Origin: Cellulosilyticum sp. I15G10I2
Lineage (GTDB): Bacteria > Bacillota > Clostridia > Lachnospirales > Cellulosilyticaceae
Length of the DNA: 64,000 nt
Assembly: GCF_900095725.1 (NCBI RefSeq)
Contig: NZ_FMMP01000006.1
Coordinates: 310,001 to 374,000 of the forward strand
Reading direction: 5' to 3'
Part shown: positions 9,264 to 18,566 of the stretch, piece after piece
Numbering within the stretch: the stretch's first letter is position 1
Layout: every line of letters starts with the position of its first letter
Notes under the pieces: model-generated
The model's input: the letters and a program-made list of their open reading frames with translations, nothing else
What the model was told of the DNA's origin: nothing
The model's database searches: none
Made by a program: the position numbers and the translations under genes

Positions 9264-11282
9264 ATGAAGGGGAAAAGAGAAAAAAAACAGTTAAGAGGCA
9301 TAAAACGTAGTCAAGTTAAAGGTGTATTATCTATTCGTTATAAATTGATATTAGGTTTTGTAGCTTTTGCAATCATTCCACTAGTTACTGTAAGTATGGT
9401 GTCTTATACAATGTCTCGCAGTACATTAAGAGAAACCTGTTTAAACTTTACCGCAGAGCTTATTAATCAAGCGGGAATGAGTTTAGAATATTATTTAAAA
9501 AGCATTGAGAAAAAGGCAGTTTCATTATGTATAGATCCAATTATAGGAGAGGGATTAAAAGGTTATGAATCAGAGGACATTCTTACTAGAATCTCAGCCA
9601 CCCGTGATATGGAAAGAAAATTATTAGCCTTAAGTACAGTAGAAGATGAAATTGAGGAAATACGCATTATTCATAGTAGTGGAGCTGTTATTGGAGGAAA
9701 TACTAAAGCGAGTGGAAATCTTGATGAAATCTATAAAATGGCAAGTGCTGAGCCGAAGGGGATATGGAAAAAAAATTTAGGGGATGACATTGGGAGTATT
9801 TACTATTTAAGAAATATTAGAGATTTAAATACAGGAAAAGATATTGGTACACTTCAAATAAAAATTAAAGAAGAGTCGCTGACAGGAAATATCAAGGATA
9901 TCGATATTTTAGAAGGTGCCAATTTATACATAGCAGATGAAAACGGACAGATGATTCATAATAGTGATGAAAACCAAGAACAAGTGGAAGATAATATCTG
10001 GAATATTTTAAGTGATGATGAAGGCGAACATATAATGAACGCTGCACTTATCAACTATAAAACCTTAAGTAATGGATGGAAAGTCATTACGGAAATTCCC
10101 GAGAGCTCTTTAACCAGTAAGTTAGATATGACAAATATGATCGTATTTATTTTAATTGCAGTAGCGACTTTTGTTGCAATTGGGTTTGGGATATTGATAT
10201 CACAAAGTTTTTCAAAACCTATTATTAAGATGATGCAGCTGATGAAGGCGGCAGAGCTTGGGGATATTACAGTAAAAATGGAAGAAAATCGTAAAGATGA
10301 AATTGGTATGCTTTGTATAAGCTTTAATCATATGATCAGTAATATACGCAAATTGTTAGAGGAAACACGCAGTGTTATTGCACATACAGTTGAGGACAGT
10401 AGTTTGTTAAAAGATGCGACTCAGCATTCTGTAGAAGCTTTTAAACAATTATCTTTATCGATTGGAGATATAGCAGTAGGGGCTACTAATCAAGCGGAGA
10501 ATGCTGAAGAAGGTACAAGTGCTATGTATACTTTATCTGGCAGTATACAGGAGGTTATGCAAAATACAAATGAAATTGTCAGCAAGAATCAAGATGCAAA
10601 GGAGATTATCAAAGAGACAAATGACAGTATTCAGCAGCTTAATATCACGATGAGTTCTTCTATACAGGTCTCTTCTCAGATTGAATCAAGTATTATTGAA
10701 CTTAGTACGCTTACTAAAAACATCGAAGAAGTTATGAAATTATTAGATGGCATTAGTGAACAAACTAACTTGTTAGCACTCAATGCAAGCATTGAAGCAG
10801 CAAGAGCTGGAGAGGTAGGTAAAGGTTTTGCAGTTGTTGCTAATGAAGTAAGAAACTTAGCTGAACAATCAAAACTATCAACAAGGAATGTTCGTAAAAC
10901 ATTAAACACAATTCAGGATAAAACAAAAGAGGCAGTAGACTTGGTAAAAAACTCAAAACATATAGTAATAAAGCAGGAGCAGGCAGTAAAGAATACAGAT
11001 CAAGCGTTTTATAGTATTATTGAATTACTTAAAAATATGGATGTAGCTCTTCAAAGTGTTAGTGTGAAAGTAAGTGATATGGAACAAATCAAGGAGGAAA
11101 CAATTACAAAGATAGAAAAAATAGGCGCTGTCACTTCAGATACAGTCGCTGCAACACAAGAGGTTAATGCGCTTAGTGAAGAACAACGTGCTGTTATTGA
11201 GCAATTGTTTGAAGTTTCTAACAAGTTTACGGCGGCCATGGACCAATTAAATGGCTCTATGAATCGATTTAAAATTGAATAA
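9264..11282 (+). CDS. methyl-accepting chemotaxis protein
   Basis: A 672-residue transmembrane chemoreceptor. A basic N-terminus is followed by the first membrane segment (about residues 26-47), then an extracellular sensor of some 240 residues resembling a Cache domain. The second membrane segment is near residues 292-312, followed by HAMP ([22 protein letters not shown]) and a long coiled-coil signalling domain. The hairpin tip that binds CheA and CheW is recognisable as [24 protein letters not shown] followed by [16 protein letters not shown]. The ligand cannot be inferred; no che genes are nearby. The gene is monocistronic with its own promoter and terminator. Confidence 0.93.
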   Translation: MKGKREKKQLRGIKRSQVKGVLSIRYKLILGFVAFAIIPLVTVSMVSYTMSRSTLRETCLNFTAELINQAGMSLEYYLKSIEKKAVSLCIDPIIGEGLKGYESEDILTRISATRDMERKLLALSTVEDEIEEIRIIHSSGAVIGGNTKASGNLDEIYKMASAEPKGIWKKNLGDDIGSIYYLRNIRDLNTGKDIGTLQIKIKEESLTGNIKDIDILEGANLYIADENGQMIHNSDENQEQVEDNIWNILSDDEGEHIMNAALINYKTLSNGWKVITEIPESSLTSKLDMTNMIVFILIAVATFVAIGFGILISQSFSKPIIKMMQLMKAAELGDITVKMEENRKDEIGMLCISFNHMISNIRKLLEETRSVIAHTVEDSSLLKDATQHSVEAFKQLSLSIGDIAVGATNQAENAEEGTSAMYTLSGSIQEVMQNTNEIVSKNQDAKEIIKETNDSIQQLNITMSSSIQVSSQIESSIIELSTLTKNIEEVMKLLDGISEQTNLLALNASIEAARAGEVGKGFAVVANEVRNLAEQSKLSTRNVRKTLNTIQDKTKEAVDLVKNSKHIVIKQEQAVKNTDQAFYSIIELLKNMDVALQSVSVKVSDMEQIKEETITKIEKIGAVTSDTVAATQEVNALSEEQRAVIEQLFEVSNKFTAAMDQLNGSMNRFKIE

Positions 11283-11284
11283 AA

Positions 11285-11310
11285 ACAGAGGGCAAATGCC
11301 CTCTGTTTTA
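11285..11310 (+). terminator. intrinsic terminator after the chemoreceptor
   Basis: ACAGAGGGC / GCCCTCTGT with a short AAAT loop and a T run. Confidence 0.85.
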
Positions 11311-11340
11311 TATTATGAAGTTCATACTATATATCATAGC

Positions 11341-11832
11341 TTATAAAAACATTTGAGTTAATAGTGTTTTACCAAAATCTGTTTTAAAATATTTTTCTTT
11401 TACAATAAGGATGGTCGTTTTATCTAGGCAATCTTCTTCAATATTAACGATAAAATCACTTTCTATGAGAATTTGAAAGTCAATGCCATCTATTTTAGAA
11501 TAAGAATGATGGTTACCAATTAAATGCAGGATTCTATTTAAATGCAGTAGTTCTAGATCAAAATTTTGAAGTAAGGTCTTGGCTATAGGCGGACCTTCGA
11601 GTTCTTGATATCTTCCTGCTGAAGAATTATATTTTAACTCAGCTTCTTTAATGCCAATATCATGCAATAAAGAAGCTGTCTCAACAATAGCTAGAGTAGG
11701 CTCATCTAGATTTTGAGATACAGCTATAGCACGTGCTATACTATGTACTTTAAGTGCGTGATTAATTCTTTTGAGATCCTTTCTAAAATAGTTTATCATT
11801 TCAAGCTTAACTTTATCCATACAAATAAACAT
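11341..11832 (-). CDS. HD domain protein, predicted metal-dependent phosphohydrolase
   Basis: A 163-residue HD-superfamily protein. Visible motifs are HALKVHSIARAIA (first His), ETASLLHDIGIKEAE (the HD pair) and the downstream GNHH, all expected to bind a divalent metal. Such proteins hydrolyse phosphate esters or nucleotides; the substrate is not evident. The open frame extends about 23 codons upstream, but AAGGAGG lies six bases ahead of the second of two tandem ATGs, which sets the start used here (M-F-I-C-M-D-K-V). It is convergent with the chemoreceptor gene. Confidence 0.75.
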   Translation of the reverse strand: MFICMDKVKLEMINYFRKDLKRINHALKVHSIARAIAVSQNLDEPTLAIVETASLLHDIGIKEAELKYNSSAGRYQELEGPPIAKTLLQNFDLELLHLNRILHLIGNHHSYSKIDGIDFQILIESDFIVNIEEDCLDKTTILIVKEKYFKTDFGKTLLTQMFL

Positions 11833-11979
11833 CATATACCTCCTTGAGTAAGTAGCTATGCTTATAAATTTTACTAAATAGAGTATAACATAAAAAAACA
11901 AGTTAATAGAAGACTGTGTGATACAAGCTTAAAAGATGCTATAATTAGAAAATAATATTTTAGACAAGGGAGAATAATA

Positions 11980-12507
11980 ATGGCGTTTAAAGTTATAATA
12001 GTAATTCTTTTAGGTTTATGTATAGTAAGTATTTTAATGACATCCTTTAAGATTAATAAACAATATAAAAAGTATCATTTGCAGGCTATCATAAGGCCTG
12101 AAATAAATATTTCAAATACAGAAAGGTATATAGGATTACTCGTGGAGGCTTTTGGTGCTGTAATAATGGCCAGTTTACTTTTAAGTATCTTAATCAATTA
12201 CTATAATGAGTACCTTATTTTAGCTTTAATACTGAGTTACTTGGTGGTTTATTATCTGAATCAATACTTGCCGCATACAAATTGGATCATACATGCTAAG
12301 GGTATTATAAGCAGCAGAAATCGTACTTTTATTGAGTGGCAGAATATTAAAAGTTATCGCTGGCTTAGCAGAAAAAATCAAGATATTCTTATTATAGAGT
12401 TTAAAGGTAAGGGCATTATTACTCAGAGAGCTGATTTTATAATTACGGGGGATCAAAAGATAAAAGTCTGGAAATTATTGAATGAGCGAGTAGTTTGTAC
12501 GAGGTAG
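11980..12507 (+). CDS. small membrane protein of unknown function
   Basis: A 175-residue protein with a membrane segment at residues about 4-20 and a second hydrophobic block at about 50-92 that could form two segments. A soluble C-terminal half follows, including FIEWQNIKSYRWLSRKNQDILIIEFKGKG. That half recalls bacterial PH-like/DUF5673 tails that follow membrane anchors, but the match is by impression only. Nothing in the neighbourhood points to a role. Confidence 0.6.
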   Translation: MAFKVIIVILLGLCIVSILMTSFKINKQYKKYHLQAIIRPEINISNTERYIGLLVEAFGAVIMASLLLSILINYYNEYLILALILSYLVVYYLNQYLPHTNWIIHAKGIISSRNRTFIEWQNIKSYRWLSRKNQDILIIEFKGKGIITQRADFIITGDQKIKVWKLLNERVVCTR

Positions 12508-12637
12508 AGATAAATTGTTGTAACTTTTTATCAAAACACAGTACATTTATATATAAAGTTTAGTATAAACATAGATATTAAATACTGCCCCAAAGCTGAT
12601 ATAATAATAAATGACTAATGAGTAGGGGTGAAAAGCA

Positions 12638-13444
12638 GTGTATAAATTAATAGCAGTAGATATGGACGGCACATTATTAAAAGAAGATAAAACTATTTCA
12701 GATACAACTAAGAAAGCAATTTCTAATGCACAGCAAAAAGGTGTAAAAGTTGTTTTGGCTTCTGGGAGACCTATAGAGGGCCTTACTAAATATTTAGAAG
12801 AATTAGACTTGCTCTCAGAAGAGGATTATGTACTTAGCTTCAACGGCAGTATCGTCCAAAATACAAAAACAAAACAAGTTATAAGAAAGCATATTTTAAA
12901 AGGTGAAGATCTTTTTGAGCTCTATAAGATAGCACGTCAAATAGGTGTAAATATACATGCTTTTTCAAATGAAGGATGTATTACGCCTAAAATGAGTAAA
13001 TACAGTGAGTTAGAAGGTACTATTAATGGCATTCCGGTTATTGAGATGGACTATAAAATGGTAGATCAGTCAGAAGATATCATTAAAATTATGATGGTTG
13101 ATGAGCCTGAAGTATTGGAGGAAGCGATTAAAAAGCTGCCTGAATATTTATATCAGAAATATACTGTTGTAAGAAGTGCACCGTATTTCTTAGAGTTTTT
13201 AAATAAGCGCTCCAGCAAGGGAGTAGGCATAAAGGCGTTATCAGATCACCTAGGTATTAAAAAAGAACAAATTATCTGTATAGGTGATGCAGGAAATGAT
13301 CTTGATATGATTAAATTTGCAGGATTAGGTGTTGCAATGGGTAATGCTTTTGAGGAAGTGAAAGCAGCTGCTGATTATATTACAAAAAATAACCAAGAGG
13401 ATGGGGTAGCCCATGTTATCCGAAAATTTGTACTAGCAGGTTAG
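12638..13444 (+). CDS. Cof-type HAD hydrolase (sugar-phosphate phosphatase-like)
   Basis: A 268-residue HAD-superfamily phosphatase of the Cof/YidA type. Motif I is DMDGTLLKEDKTIS (nucleophile Asp8, acid/base Asp10), motif II is VVLASGRP, motif III is Lys in RSSKGVGIKAL, and motif IV is IGDAGNDLDMIKFAG with VAMGNA after it. The large C2-type cap between motifs II and III is typical for enzymes that act on sugar phosphates or flavin and pyridoxal phosphates. The start follows AGGGGTG. Substrate unknown. Confidence 0.88.
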   Translation: MYKLIAVDMDGTLLKEDKTISDTTKKAISNAQQKGVKVVLASGRPIEGLTKYLEELDLLSEEDYVLSFNGSIVQNTKTKQVIRKHILKGEDLFELYKIARQIGVNIHAFSNEGCITPKMSKYSELEGTINGIPVIEMDYKMVDQSEDIIKIMMVDEPEVLEEAIKKLPEYLYQKYTVVRSAPYFLEFLNKRSSKGVGIKALSDHLGIKKEQIICIGDAGNDLDMIKFAGLGVAMGNAFEEVKAAADYITKNNQEDGVAHVIRKFVLAG

Positions 13445-13497
13445 TACGAATTTTTCAATCATTACATTGTATTTATTCTTGATTAATAGATGAAAAA

Positions 13498-13533
13498 GCA
13501 CTAATATATAAAGAGAGCATTATATATTAGTGC
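13498..13533. repeat. perfect 14-bp inverted repeat, terminator-like on the minus strand
   Basis: Arms GCACTAATATATAA and TTATATATTAGTGC around an eight-base loop. There is no T tract on the plus strand, but five T follow it on the minus strand, where no gene ends. It may be a weak terminator for the HAD gene or a regulatory hairpin for the next gene. Confidence 0.5.
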
Positions 13534-13576
13534 ATCTAAAAGATTTATAGCGCTTAGAAATATTGGGAGGGAAGAT

Positions 13577-14089
13577 ATGGATAGTGATGGGGATATTATA
13601 CTGAAGGATATGGAAAATCAGGACTGTGAGCTTATTGCAGAAGTTTTTTCACAAGAGGGATATAGCAAACCCATTAGCCTCTATCAATCCTACTTTAAAC
13701 AACAAGAGTTAGGACTAAGAGATATTATTATTGCGTATTATCAAAACCAAATAGTAGGATATATTACAATTATTTGGGAAAGTCATTATGAAGATTTTAA
13801 AGAGCGGGGTATTCCAGAAATTAAAGATATTAGAGTGCTATCAGGTTTTAGAAAACGAGGCATTGCAACTCAGTTGATCAATGAGGCAGAAAAAAGAGCT
13901 GCGCGGGTAGCATCATATTGTGCTGCTGGAGTTGGTCTTGCAGAGTCTTATGAGGCTGCACAGTGCTTATATGCAAAAAGAGACTATATTCCAAACGGTA
14001 AAGGCGTTTTTTATATGGATCAGGATATACAGAATGATCAACTGGAAGTAGATGATAACCAAGCGCTTATGATGATAAAGGCGTTATAA
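13577..14089 (+). CDS. GNAT family N-acetyltransferase
   Basis: A 170-residue GNAT protein. The central strand and motif A read IPEIKDIRVLSGFRKRGIAT, with R-K-R-G-I-A as the acetyl-CoA loop, followed by LINEAEKRAARVASYCAAGVG and the motif B region LYAKRDYIPNGKG. The order and spacing fit GNATs resembling RimI or aminoglycoside-type acetyltransferases, but the acceptor is unknown. The start follows GGGAGGG. It has its own terminator. Confidence 0.85.
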   Translation: MDSDGDIILKDMENQDCELIAEVFSQEGYSKPISLYQSYFKQQELGLRDIIIAYYQNQIVGYITIIWESHYEDFKERGIPEIKDIRVLSGFRKRGIATQLINEAEKRAARVASYCAAGVGLAESYEAAQCLYAKRDYIPNGKGVFYMDQDIQNDQLEVDDNQALMMIKAL

Positions 14090-14096
14090 ATTTCGA

Positions 14097-14127
14097 AGTA
14101 GTATAAGAAACTTATACTGCTTTTTTT
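14097..14127 (+). terminator. intrinsic terminator after the GNAT gene
   Basis: AGTAGTATAAG / CTTATACTGCT with a three-base loop and seven T. Confidence 0.8.
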
Positions 14128-14331
14128 ATTGAGTAGCTATTAGTGTTAGAAAGGAAAATATATGTTATGACTAAGAATGTATTTTAAAAAATAGAGGCAC
14201 TCTCTAATCACAAATTTGATAAGTTTTCTACATCATCACACTGTCGGCAGACGTATGGATGTCATGGATCATTGCACTTTCAGTTATTGTTTTCAGGCGA
14301 GGTAAAGTTCATTAATTTTAAACTCATAAAA

Positions 14332-14370
14332 AAGCGAACTGTAAGTTTAAAAAAATTTACAGTTCGCTTT
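14332..14370 (-). terminator. terminator of the ABC-F gene
   Basis: Inverted repeat AAAGCGAACTGTAA / TTACAGTTCGCTTT between A-rich and T-rich flanks, just past the stop of the minus-strand ABC-F gene. It can act in both directions. Confidence 0.8.
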
Positions 14371-14372
14371 TA

Positions 14373-15929
14373 TTAAATAACTTTAGTTGTCCAATCTTCA
14401 ACATTCCATACATCTGTAATAAAACTTTCGTAAAAGTAAGGTTCGTGTGAAACAAGTATGATCGTGCCTTTGAATTCTCGGAGCGCTTTTTCAAGTTCAT
14501 CTTTTGCTTCGGGATCTAAATGATTAGTAGGTTCATCTAGAACTAACAGATTAAGCTCTCTCATAAGGATTTTACAAAGACGTACTTTGGCATTTTCACC
14601 ACCTGATAAAACTTTCATAGGACTTGTAATGTGTTCTGTAGTAAGGCCACATTTGGCAAGTTCAGAACGTACCTCATGATTGTTCATAGAAGGATATTCT
14701 TTCCATATTTCTTCAAGTGCTGTATTTAAATTATTGCGTGAATCCTCTTGTTCAAAATAGCCGTATGCAACGTTCTCACCAAATTCTACTTTGCCAGAAA
14801 TAGGTTTAATAATGCCCAGAAGTGTTTTAAGTAATGTAGATTTACCAAGTCCATTTACACCACAAATGGCTATTTTTTTACCACGCTCTATTTTAAACGA
14901 AAGCGGACTGGTAAGTGGTTCGTCATACCCTATAATGAGGGAGTCAGCCTCAATGAGAAAACGGCTGGGTGCTTTTGTTTCTTTGAATTTAAAGGTTGGT
15001 TTAGGCTTTTCCCTTGGCTTTTCGATAATATCCATTTTTTCAAGTTGCTTCATACGGCTTTTAGCCATACCCGTTGTAGCAACTCTGGCTTTATTTCTTG
15101 CAATAAAGTCTTCGAGTTTATCAATTTCTTTTTGCTGGCGTTCATAGGCTTGTTCCTGCTGACGTTTTTTAAGTTCGTATAAACGCTCAAATTCATCATA
15201 ATTACCAACATAACGTGTAAGCTCACAATTTACAACATGGTAAATAAGATTACATACGGCATTAATAAATGGAATATCATGGGACACCAATACAAAAGCA
15301 TTTTCATAGTTTTGCAGGTAGCGTTTGAGCCATTCAATGTGATTTTCATCTAAATAGTTTGTAGGCTCATCAAGTATCAAAATAGTTGGATTTTGTAAAA
15401 GAAGTTTTGTAAGCAGTACTTTTGTACGCTGGCCACCACTAAGTTCATCTACTTTGCGGTCGAGGCCAATATCAGAAAGTCCAAGGCCTTGAGCAATTTC
15501 TTCTATTTTTGAATCCAAAGTATAAAAACCACTTGCATCTAAGATGTTTTGAATCTCAGCTGCATCTTCCATCATTTTGGTCATTTCGGTATCACTTGCA
15601 TCTCCCATCTTTTCATAGATAGCAAGCATTTCTTTTTCGAGCTCAAAGATATGGTTAAAGGCAAGTCTTAAATTATCTCGCATGGTGCTGCCAGGCTCAA
15701 GCACTGCATGCTGATCAAGATAGCCAACCGTTACGCGGTTAGACCATTCGATTGAGCCTTCGTCAGGCATTAATTTTCCAGTAATAATATTTAAAAAAGT
15801 TGACTTTCCTTCGCCGTTAGCGCCAACAAGCGCAACATGCTCACCTTTAAGCAGGCGAAAAGAAACATCTTCTAAAATAGCACGGGAACCAAATCCATGA
15901 GTTACATTTTTAACTGTTAATATACTCAT
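14373..15929 (-). CDS. ABC-F family ATPase
   Basis: A 518-residue soluble protein with two ABC domains and no membrane segments. The first has Walker A GANGEGKST, signature ELSGGQRTK and Walker B LILDEPTN. The linker helices (YELKKRQQEQAYERQQKEI) are the ABC-F P-site tRNA interaction motif region. The second domain has GVNGLGKST, LSGGENAKV and LLVLDEPTNHLD. ABC-F proteins act on the ribosome to relieve stalling or protect it from antibiotics. Nothing shows that this copy is a resistance factor rather than a translation factor. It is transcribed alone, ending in a strong hairpin. Confidence 0.9.
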   Translation of the reverse strand: MSILTVKNVTHGFGSRAILEDVSFRLLKGEHVALVGANGEGKSTFLNIITGKLMPDEGSIEWSNRVTVGYLDQHAVLEPGSTMRDNLRLAFNHIFELEKEMLAIYEKMGDASDTEMTKMMEDAAEIQNILDASGFYTLDSKIEEIAQGLGLSDIGLDRKVDELSGGQRTKVLLTKLLLQNPTILILDEPTNYLDENHIEWLKRYLQNYENAFVLVSHDIPFINAVCNLIYHVVNCELTRYVGNYDEFERLYELKKRQQEQAYERQQKEIDKLEDFIARNKARVATTGMAKSRMKQLEKMDIIEKPREKPKPTFKFKETKAPSRFLIEADSLIIGYDEPLTSPLSFKIERGKKIAICGVNGLGKSTLLKTLLGIIKPISGKVEFGENVAYGYFEQEDSRNNLNTALEEIWKEYPSMNNHEVRSELAKCGLTTEHITSPMKVLSGGENAKVRLCKILMRELNLLVLDEPTNHLDPEAKDELEKALREFKGTIILVSHEPYFYESFITDVWNVEDWTTKVI

Positions 15930-16087
15930 CCTCTTTCTCCTTTATTCGTAAAATACATCCTTTTTATCATAATAGAAAAACAAAAAAAAGTATAGAGTTT
16001 ATCGCTGTAAATCTACAAATTTATATAAAAAAAGAGTAATATTAATAGAGACCTTAAAGACAAACTACATAATTAGGAGATAACTTT

Positions 16088-16456
16088 ATGCAAGGAAAAG
16101 AAAGTGATATTCATTTAGCTTTGGCACTAAGAACTGCGTTTATAGAAAAATATAATGATGTGGAAGTATTTGATGTGTTTTTAGTACAATTAGAAAAAGA
16201 ATATATGGAGAAATGGATTCATAAGTTTATAAAAGAAACCAATATAAGTATCACAAAATATCACGGAAAACTTAAAGAGAGAATCAGCATGATTAGAATA
16301 CATAAGAAAAGAGAAATTTTTATTGAAATTTGCAAAATAAATGATGCGAGAGCGTGGATCAATGATAATGGGAAGTATAAACAGTTAGCATTTAATGTGA
16401 TGTATTTATTTTATAAAGAGGATAAAGAACTTTTAAAATATGTTAATAAAGAATAA
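16088..16456 (+). CDS. hypothetical protein, 122 aa
   Basis: Not recognised. A soluble, mostly helical and charged protein (MQGKESDIHLALALRTAF at the start) without signal peptide or membrane segment. GGAGATA precedes the ATG. The next gene, a HAD phosphatase, starts 50 bp downstream, so they may share a transcript. Codon use resembles that of the neighbours, so it is likely a real gene. Confidence 0.6.
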   Translation: MQGKESDIHLALALRTAFIEKYNDVEVFDVFLVQLEKEYMEKWIHKFIKETNISITKYHGKLKERISMIRIHKKREIFIEICKINDARAWINDNGKYKQLAFNVMYLFYKEDKELLKYVNKE

Positions 16457-16506
16457 TGTTAAAAAAGAGTGTTATAAGGTCTCATTAAAAAAGTAGGGAG
16501 AAGAAT

Positions 16507-17115
16507 ATGATAAAGAATATAGTTTTTGATATAGGGAGAGTATTACTAGATTATCAGCCTATGGCATTTTTAGAGCATTTAGGAGTGGCACAACAAGAAA
16601 GCATTATCTTAAATGAGCTGATCTTTAAAAATGATTTATGGCTGCAGTTAGATCGCGGGACGATTACACAGGATGAGGCTATTCGGGCTTACTGTACTAT
16701 GGCGCCTATACATACAGAAAGAATACAGCAAATTATGCATACATGGCCTCAAATGCTTACACCCATTGACGGAACCGCAGAACTTCTTAGAGAGCTTATT
16801 GCTAAGGGTTATGATGTTTATCTGCTTTCAAATTTTCAAGAAGATGGCTTCCACTACATCTATAATAAATTTCCTTTTTTAGGAAAGGTTAAAGGAAGGA
16901 TTATTTCTTATGAAGTAAAGCTTTTAAAGCCAGAACCCTCCATTTATACATGTTTACTTGAGAAATACCATTTGGCAGCTGCGGAGACAGTATTTATTGA
17001 TGATCTTAAGGAGAATATAGAAGCAGCTATTGAACTGGGGATAAAAGGCATAGTATTTGAAAATACAAAAAAGACTAGGGAAAAATTAATAAATATGGGC
17101 GTAGATATAGCTTAA
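16507..17115 (+). CDS. HAD family phosphatase (YihX-like)
   Basis: A 202-residue HAD hydrolase of subfamily IA. Motif I is IVFDIGRVLLDYQP (nucleophile Asp8), with Gly-Arg in the place where many members have DxG. Motif II is YLLSNFQEDGFH, the motif III Lys is in EVKLLKPEPSIY, and motif IV is ETVFIDDLKENIEAA. This set matches the YihX/alpha-D-glucose-1-phosphatase group. Given that the cellobiose and pectin pathways nearby yield phosphorylated sugars, a sugar-phosphate substrate is plausible but unproven. AGGGAG precedes the start. Confidence 0.85.
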   Translation: MIKNIVFDIGRVLLDYQPMAFLEHLGVAQQESIILNELIFKNDLWLQLDRGTITQDEAIRAYCTMAPIHTERIQQIMHTWPQMLTPIDGTAELLRELIAKGYDVYLLSNFQEDGFHYIYNKFPFLGKVKGRIISYEVKLLKPEPSIYTCLLEKYHLAAAETVFIDDLKENIEAAIELGIKGIVFENTKKTREKLINMGVDIA

Positions 17116-17141
17116 GCCTAATTATGTGCCTATGTTAAAAA

Positions 17142-17193
17142 TGTAAAGGATTTACCTTAATTTCTAATACAGAGATTAGGGTAAATCCTTTTA
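17142..17193. terminator. bidirectional terminator between convergent genes
   Basis: AAAGGATTTACC...GGTAAATCCTTT with an inner TTAATTTCT/GAGATTAG pairing. It serves the HAD gene on the plus strand and possibly the pectinesterase gene on the minus strand. Confidence 0.8.
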
Positions 17194-17223
17194 GTGTGCA
17201 GTAAGATAGTTCGTCTTGCAGGC

Positions 17224-18198
17224 TTACTTGTATAGCCAAGGCTGCCAATGATCATCTCCTGATAGAACTTTCTCGCGGGAATACGTCTCGGCGTCTTTTG
17301 CGCTTAGTTGGTTAGACCATGGCACACGCGACAGGTTGCTAGCACCAGCTCCAGTGTTGTTGTATTCCATAAATTGTACAGTTTGATGACTGTCCGCCTT
17401 ATCCCAATCATGCCAGCCTTCGTCTATAATATGTGCACCCATTTCACAGTTAAGAAAAGCAACGTGAGCATGATGTCGCCATGGTCTTCCTAAATAAACT
17501 GACTGATTAGGGCAGTTGCTTGTCAGCTTACATTTACTAAAAACATAACCATACTTTTGATCAACTGGTGTAGAGGCAGCTGTTATATAGCCATTAACTT
17601 GTTGCCCCAGATTATTTGAGAAGATTTCACACTGATCAAAAAAAGCAGTAGCTGAGCCAAATATAAAATCAATATCACCTTGAATAAAGCAATTTTCATA
17701 GTAATGACGACCCTTCGAAAGAGGTGCATTTTCACGAGGACCTCTAAATGAGCCTGGTGTAAGGGGGCTAGGCGGTAAGGGCCCTGTAAAGAGCGTATCT
17801 TGATGACCTATGAAGCGACAGTTTTTAAAGTGTATTTTATCTGCATCAACGTAGGCGGCTATTGCTTGACCTACTTTATCACCAGGGCCTGCTGAGTTTA
17901 TAAAAGTTAAATTGCATGCATTAAAATGTGGGGCGCCAATAAACAGCGTATAAGAATTAAAGGTTCCAAAAGTAAAACCGCTTGGGTGAGGTTTAAAGGC
18001 AGAATCATCATAAGTTATAATTGTTTTATGAACATTTTCACCGATAAGTGTGATATTGGGAGTTTCGATATAGAGTTTTTCAGTATAAGTGCCGTTTTTA
18101 ATGTAGATAATAACAGGGAGCGTGTTATGAGTGGGAATACTAGTCAGAGCTTCTTGTACGCTATAATAATCGCCTGAGCCATCTTGTGCAACAATCAT
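17224..18198 (-). CDS. pectinesterase (CE8), predicted cytoplasmic
   Basis: A 324-residue pectin methylesterase, which removes methyl esters from galacturonan. The signatures are present: GQAIAAYVDADK, CRFIGHQDTLFTG (Gln and Asp of the active site), GDIDFIFGSATAFFDQC (second catalytic Asp) and VYLGRPWR (Arg). A short Pro-rich insertion (PPSPLTPG) sits after the first catalytic region. The protein starts directly with the beta-helix (MIVAQDGSGDYYSVQEAL) and has no signal peptide, so it should act on imported methylated oligogalacturonides. It diverges from the sugar ABC operon. Confidence 0.92.
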   Translation of the reverse strand: MIVAQDGSGDYYSVQEALTSIPTHNTLPVIIYIKNGTYTEKLYIETPNITLIGENVHKTIITYDDSAFKPHPSGFTFGTFNSYTLFIGAPHFNACNLTFINSAGPGDKVGQAIAAYVDADKIHFKNCRFIGHQDTLFTGPLPPSPLTPGSFRGPRENAPLSKGRHYYENCFIQGDIDFIFGSATAFFDQCEIFSNNLGQQVNGYITAASTPVDQKYGYVFSKCKLTSNCPNQSVYLGRPWRHHAHVAFLNCEMGAHIIDEGWHDWDKADSHQTVQFMEYNNTGAGASNLSRVPWSNQLSAKDAETYSREKVLSGDDHWQPWLYK

Positions 18199-18566
18199 TT
18201 GTTTTTCCTCCTTCTAGGAATAGTCTGATTATCAAGTTATATTATACAATAATATTTTCCAATTAATAAATATTACAACCGTATTTAATAAAATTAGAAC
18301 AACATATGTATAAAATGTCTTAAAGAGAACAAGTTTTCGTATGGCAATTTGTTAAGAAAACATATAAAATCTAGACATAAGTTAAATAAACAGTTAAGAA
18401 AATCATAAGCAACTATTAGAGATATTCAAGACTTTTATTTAATCAAGCTAGGATAGAATACAAAGAAAATTATATCCTAAAGGGGGTTTAGAACATATTC
18501 AGGAGTTTTTTGCACATAGTAGTTTGGTAATCTAAAATTATTTATTTATAATCTGGGAGGTATAAT
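18199..18566. other. divergent regulatory region of the pectin locus
   Basis: A 368-bp AT-rich region between the pectinesterase gene and the sugar ABC operon, so it must carry promoters for both. GGAGG sites precede both start codons. The most likely target of the AraC-type regulator encoded downstream lies here, but I could not define its binding repeats. No clear catabolite-response element was found. Confidence 0.5.
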
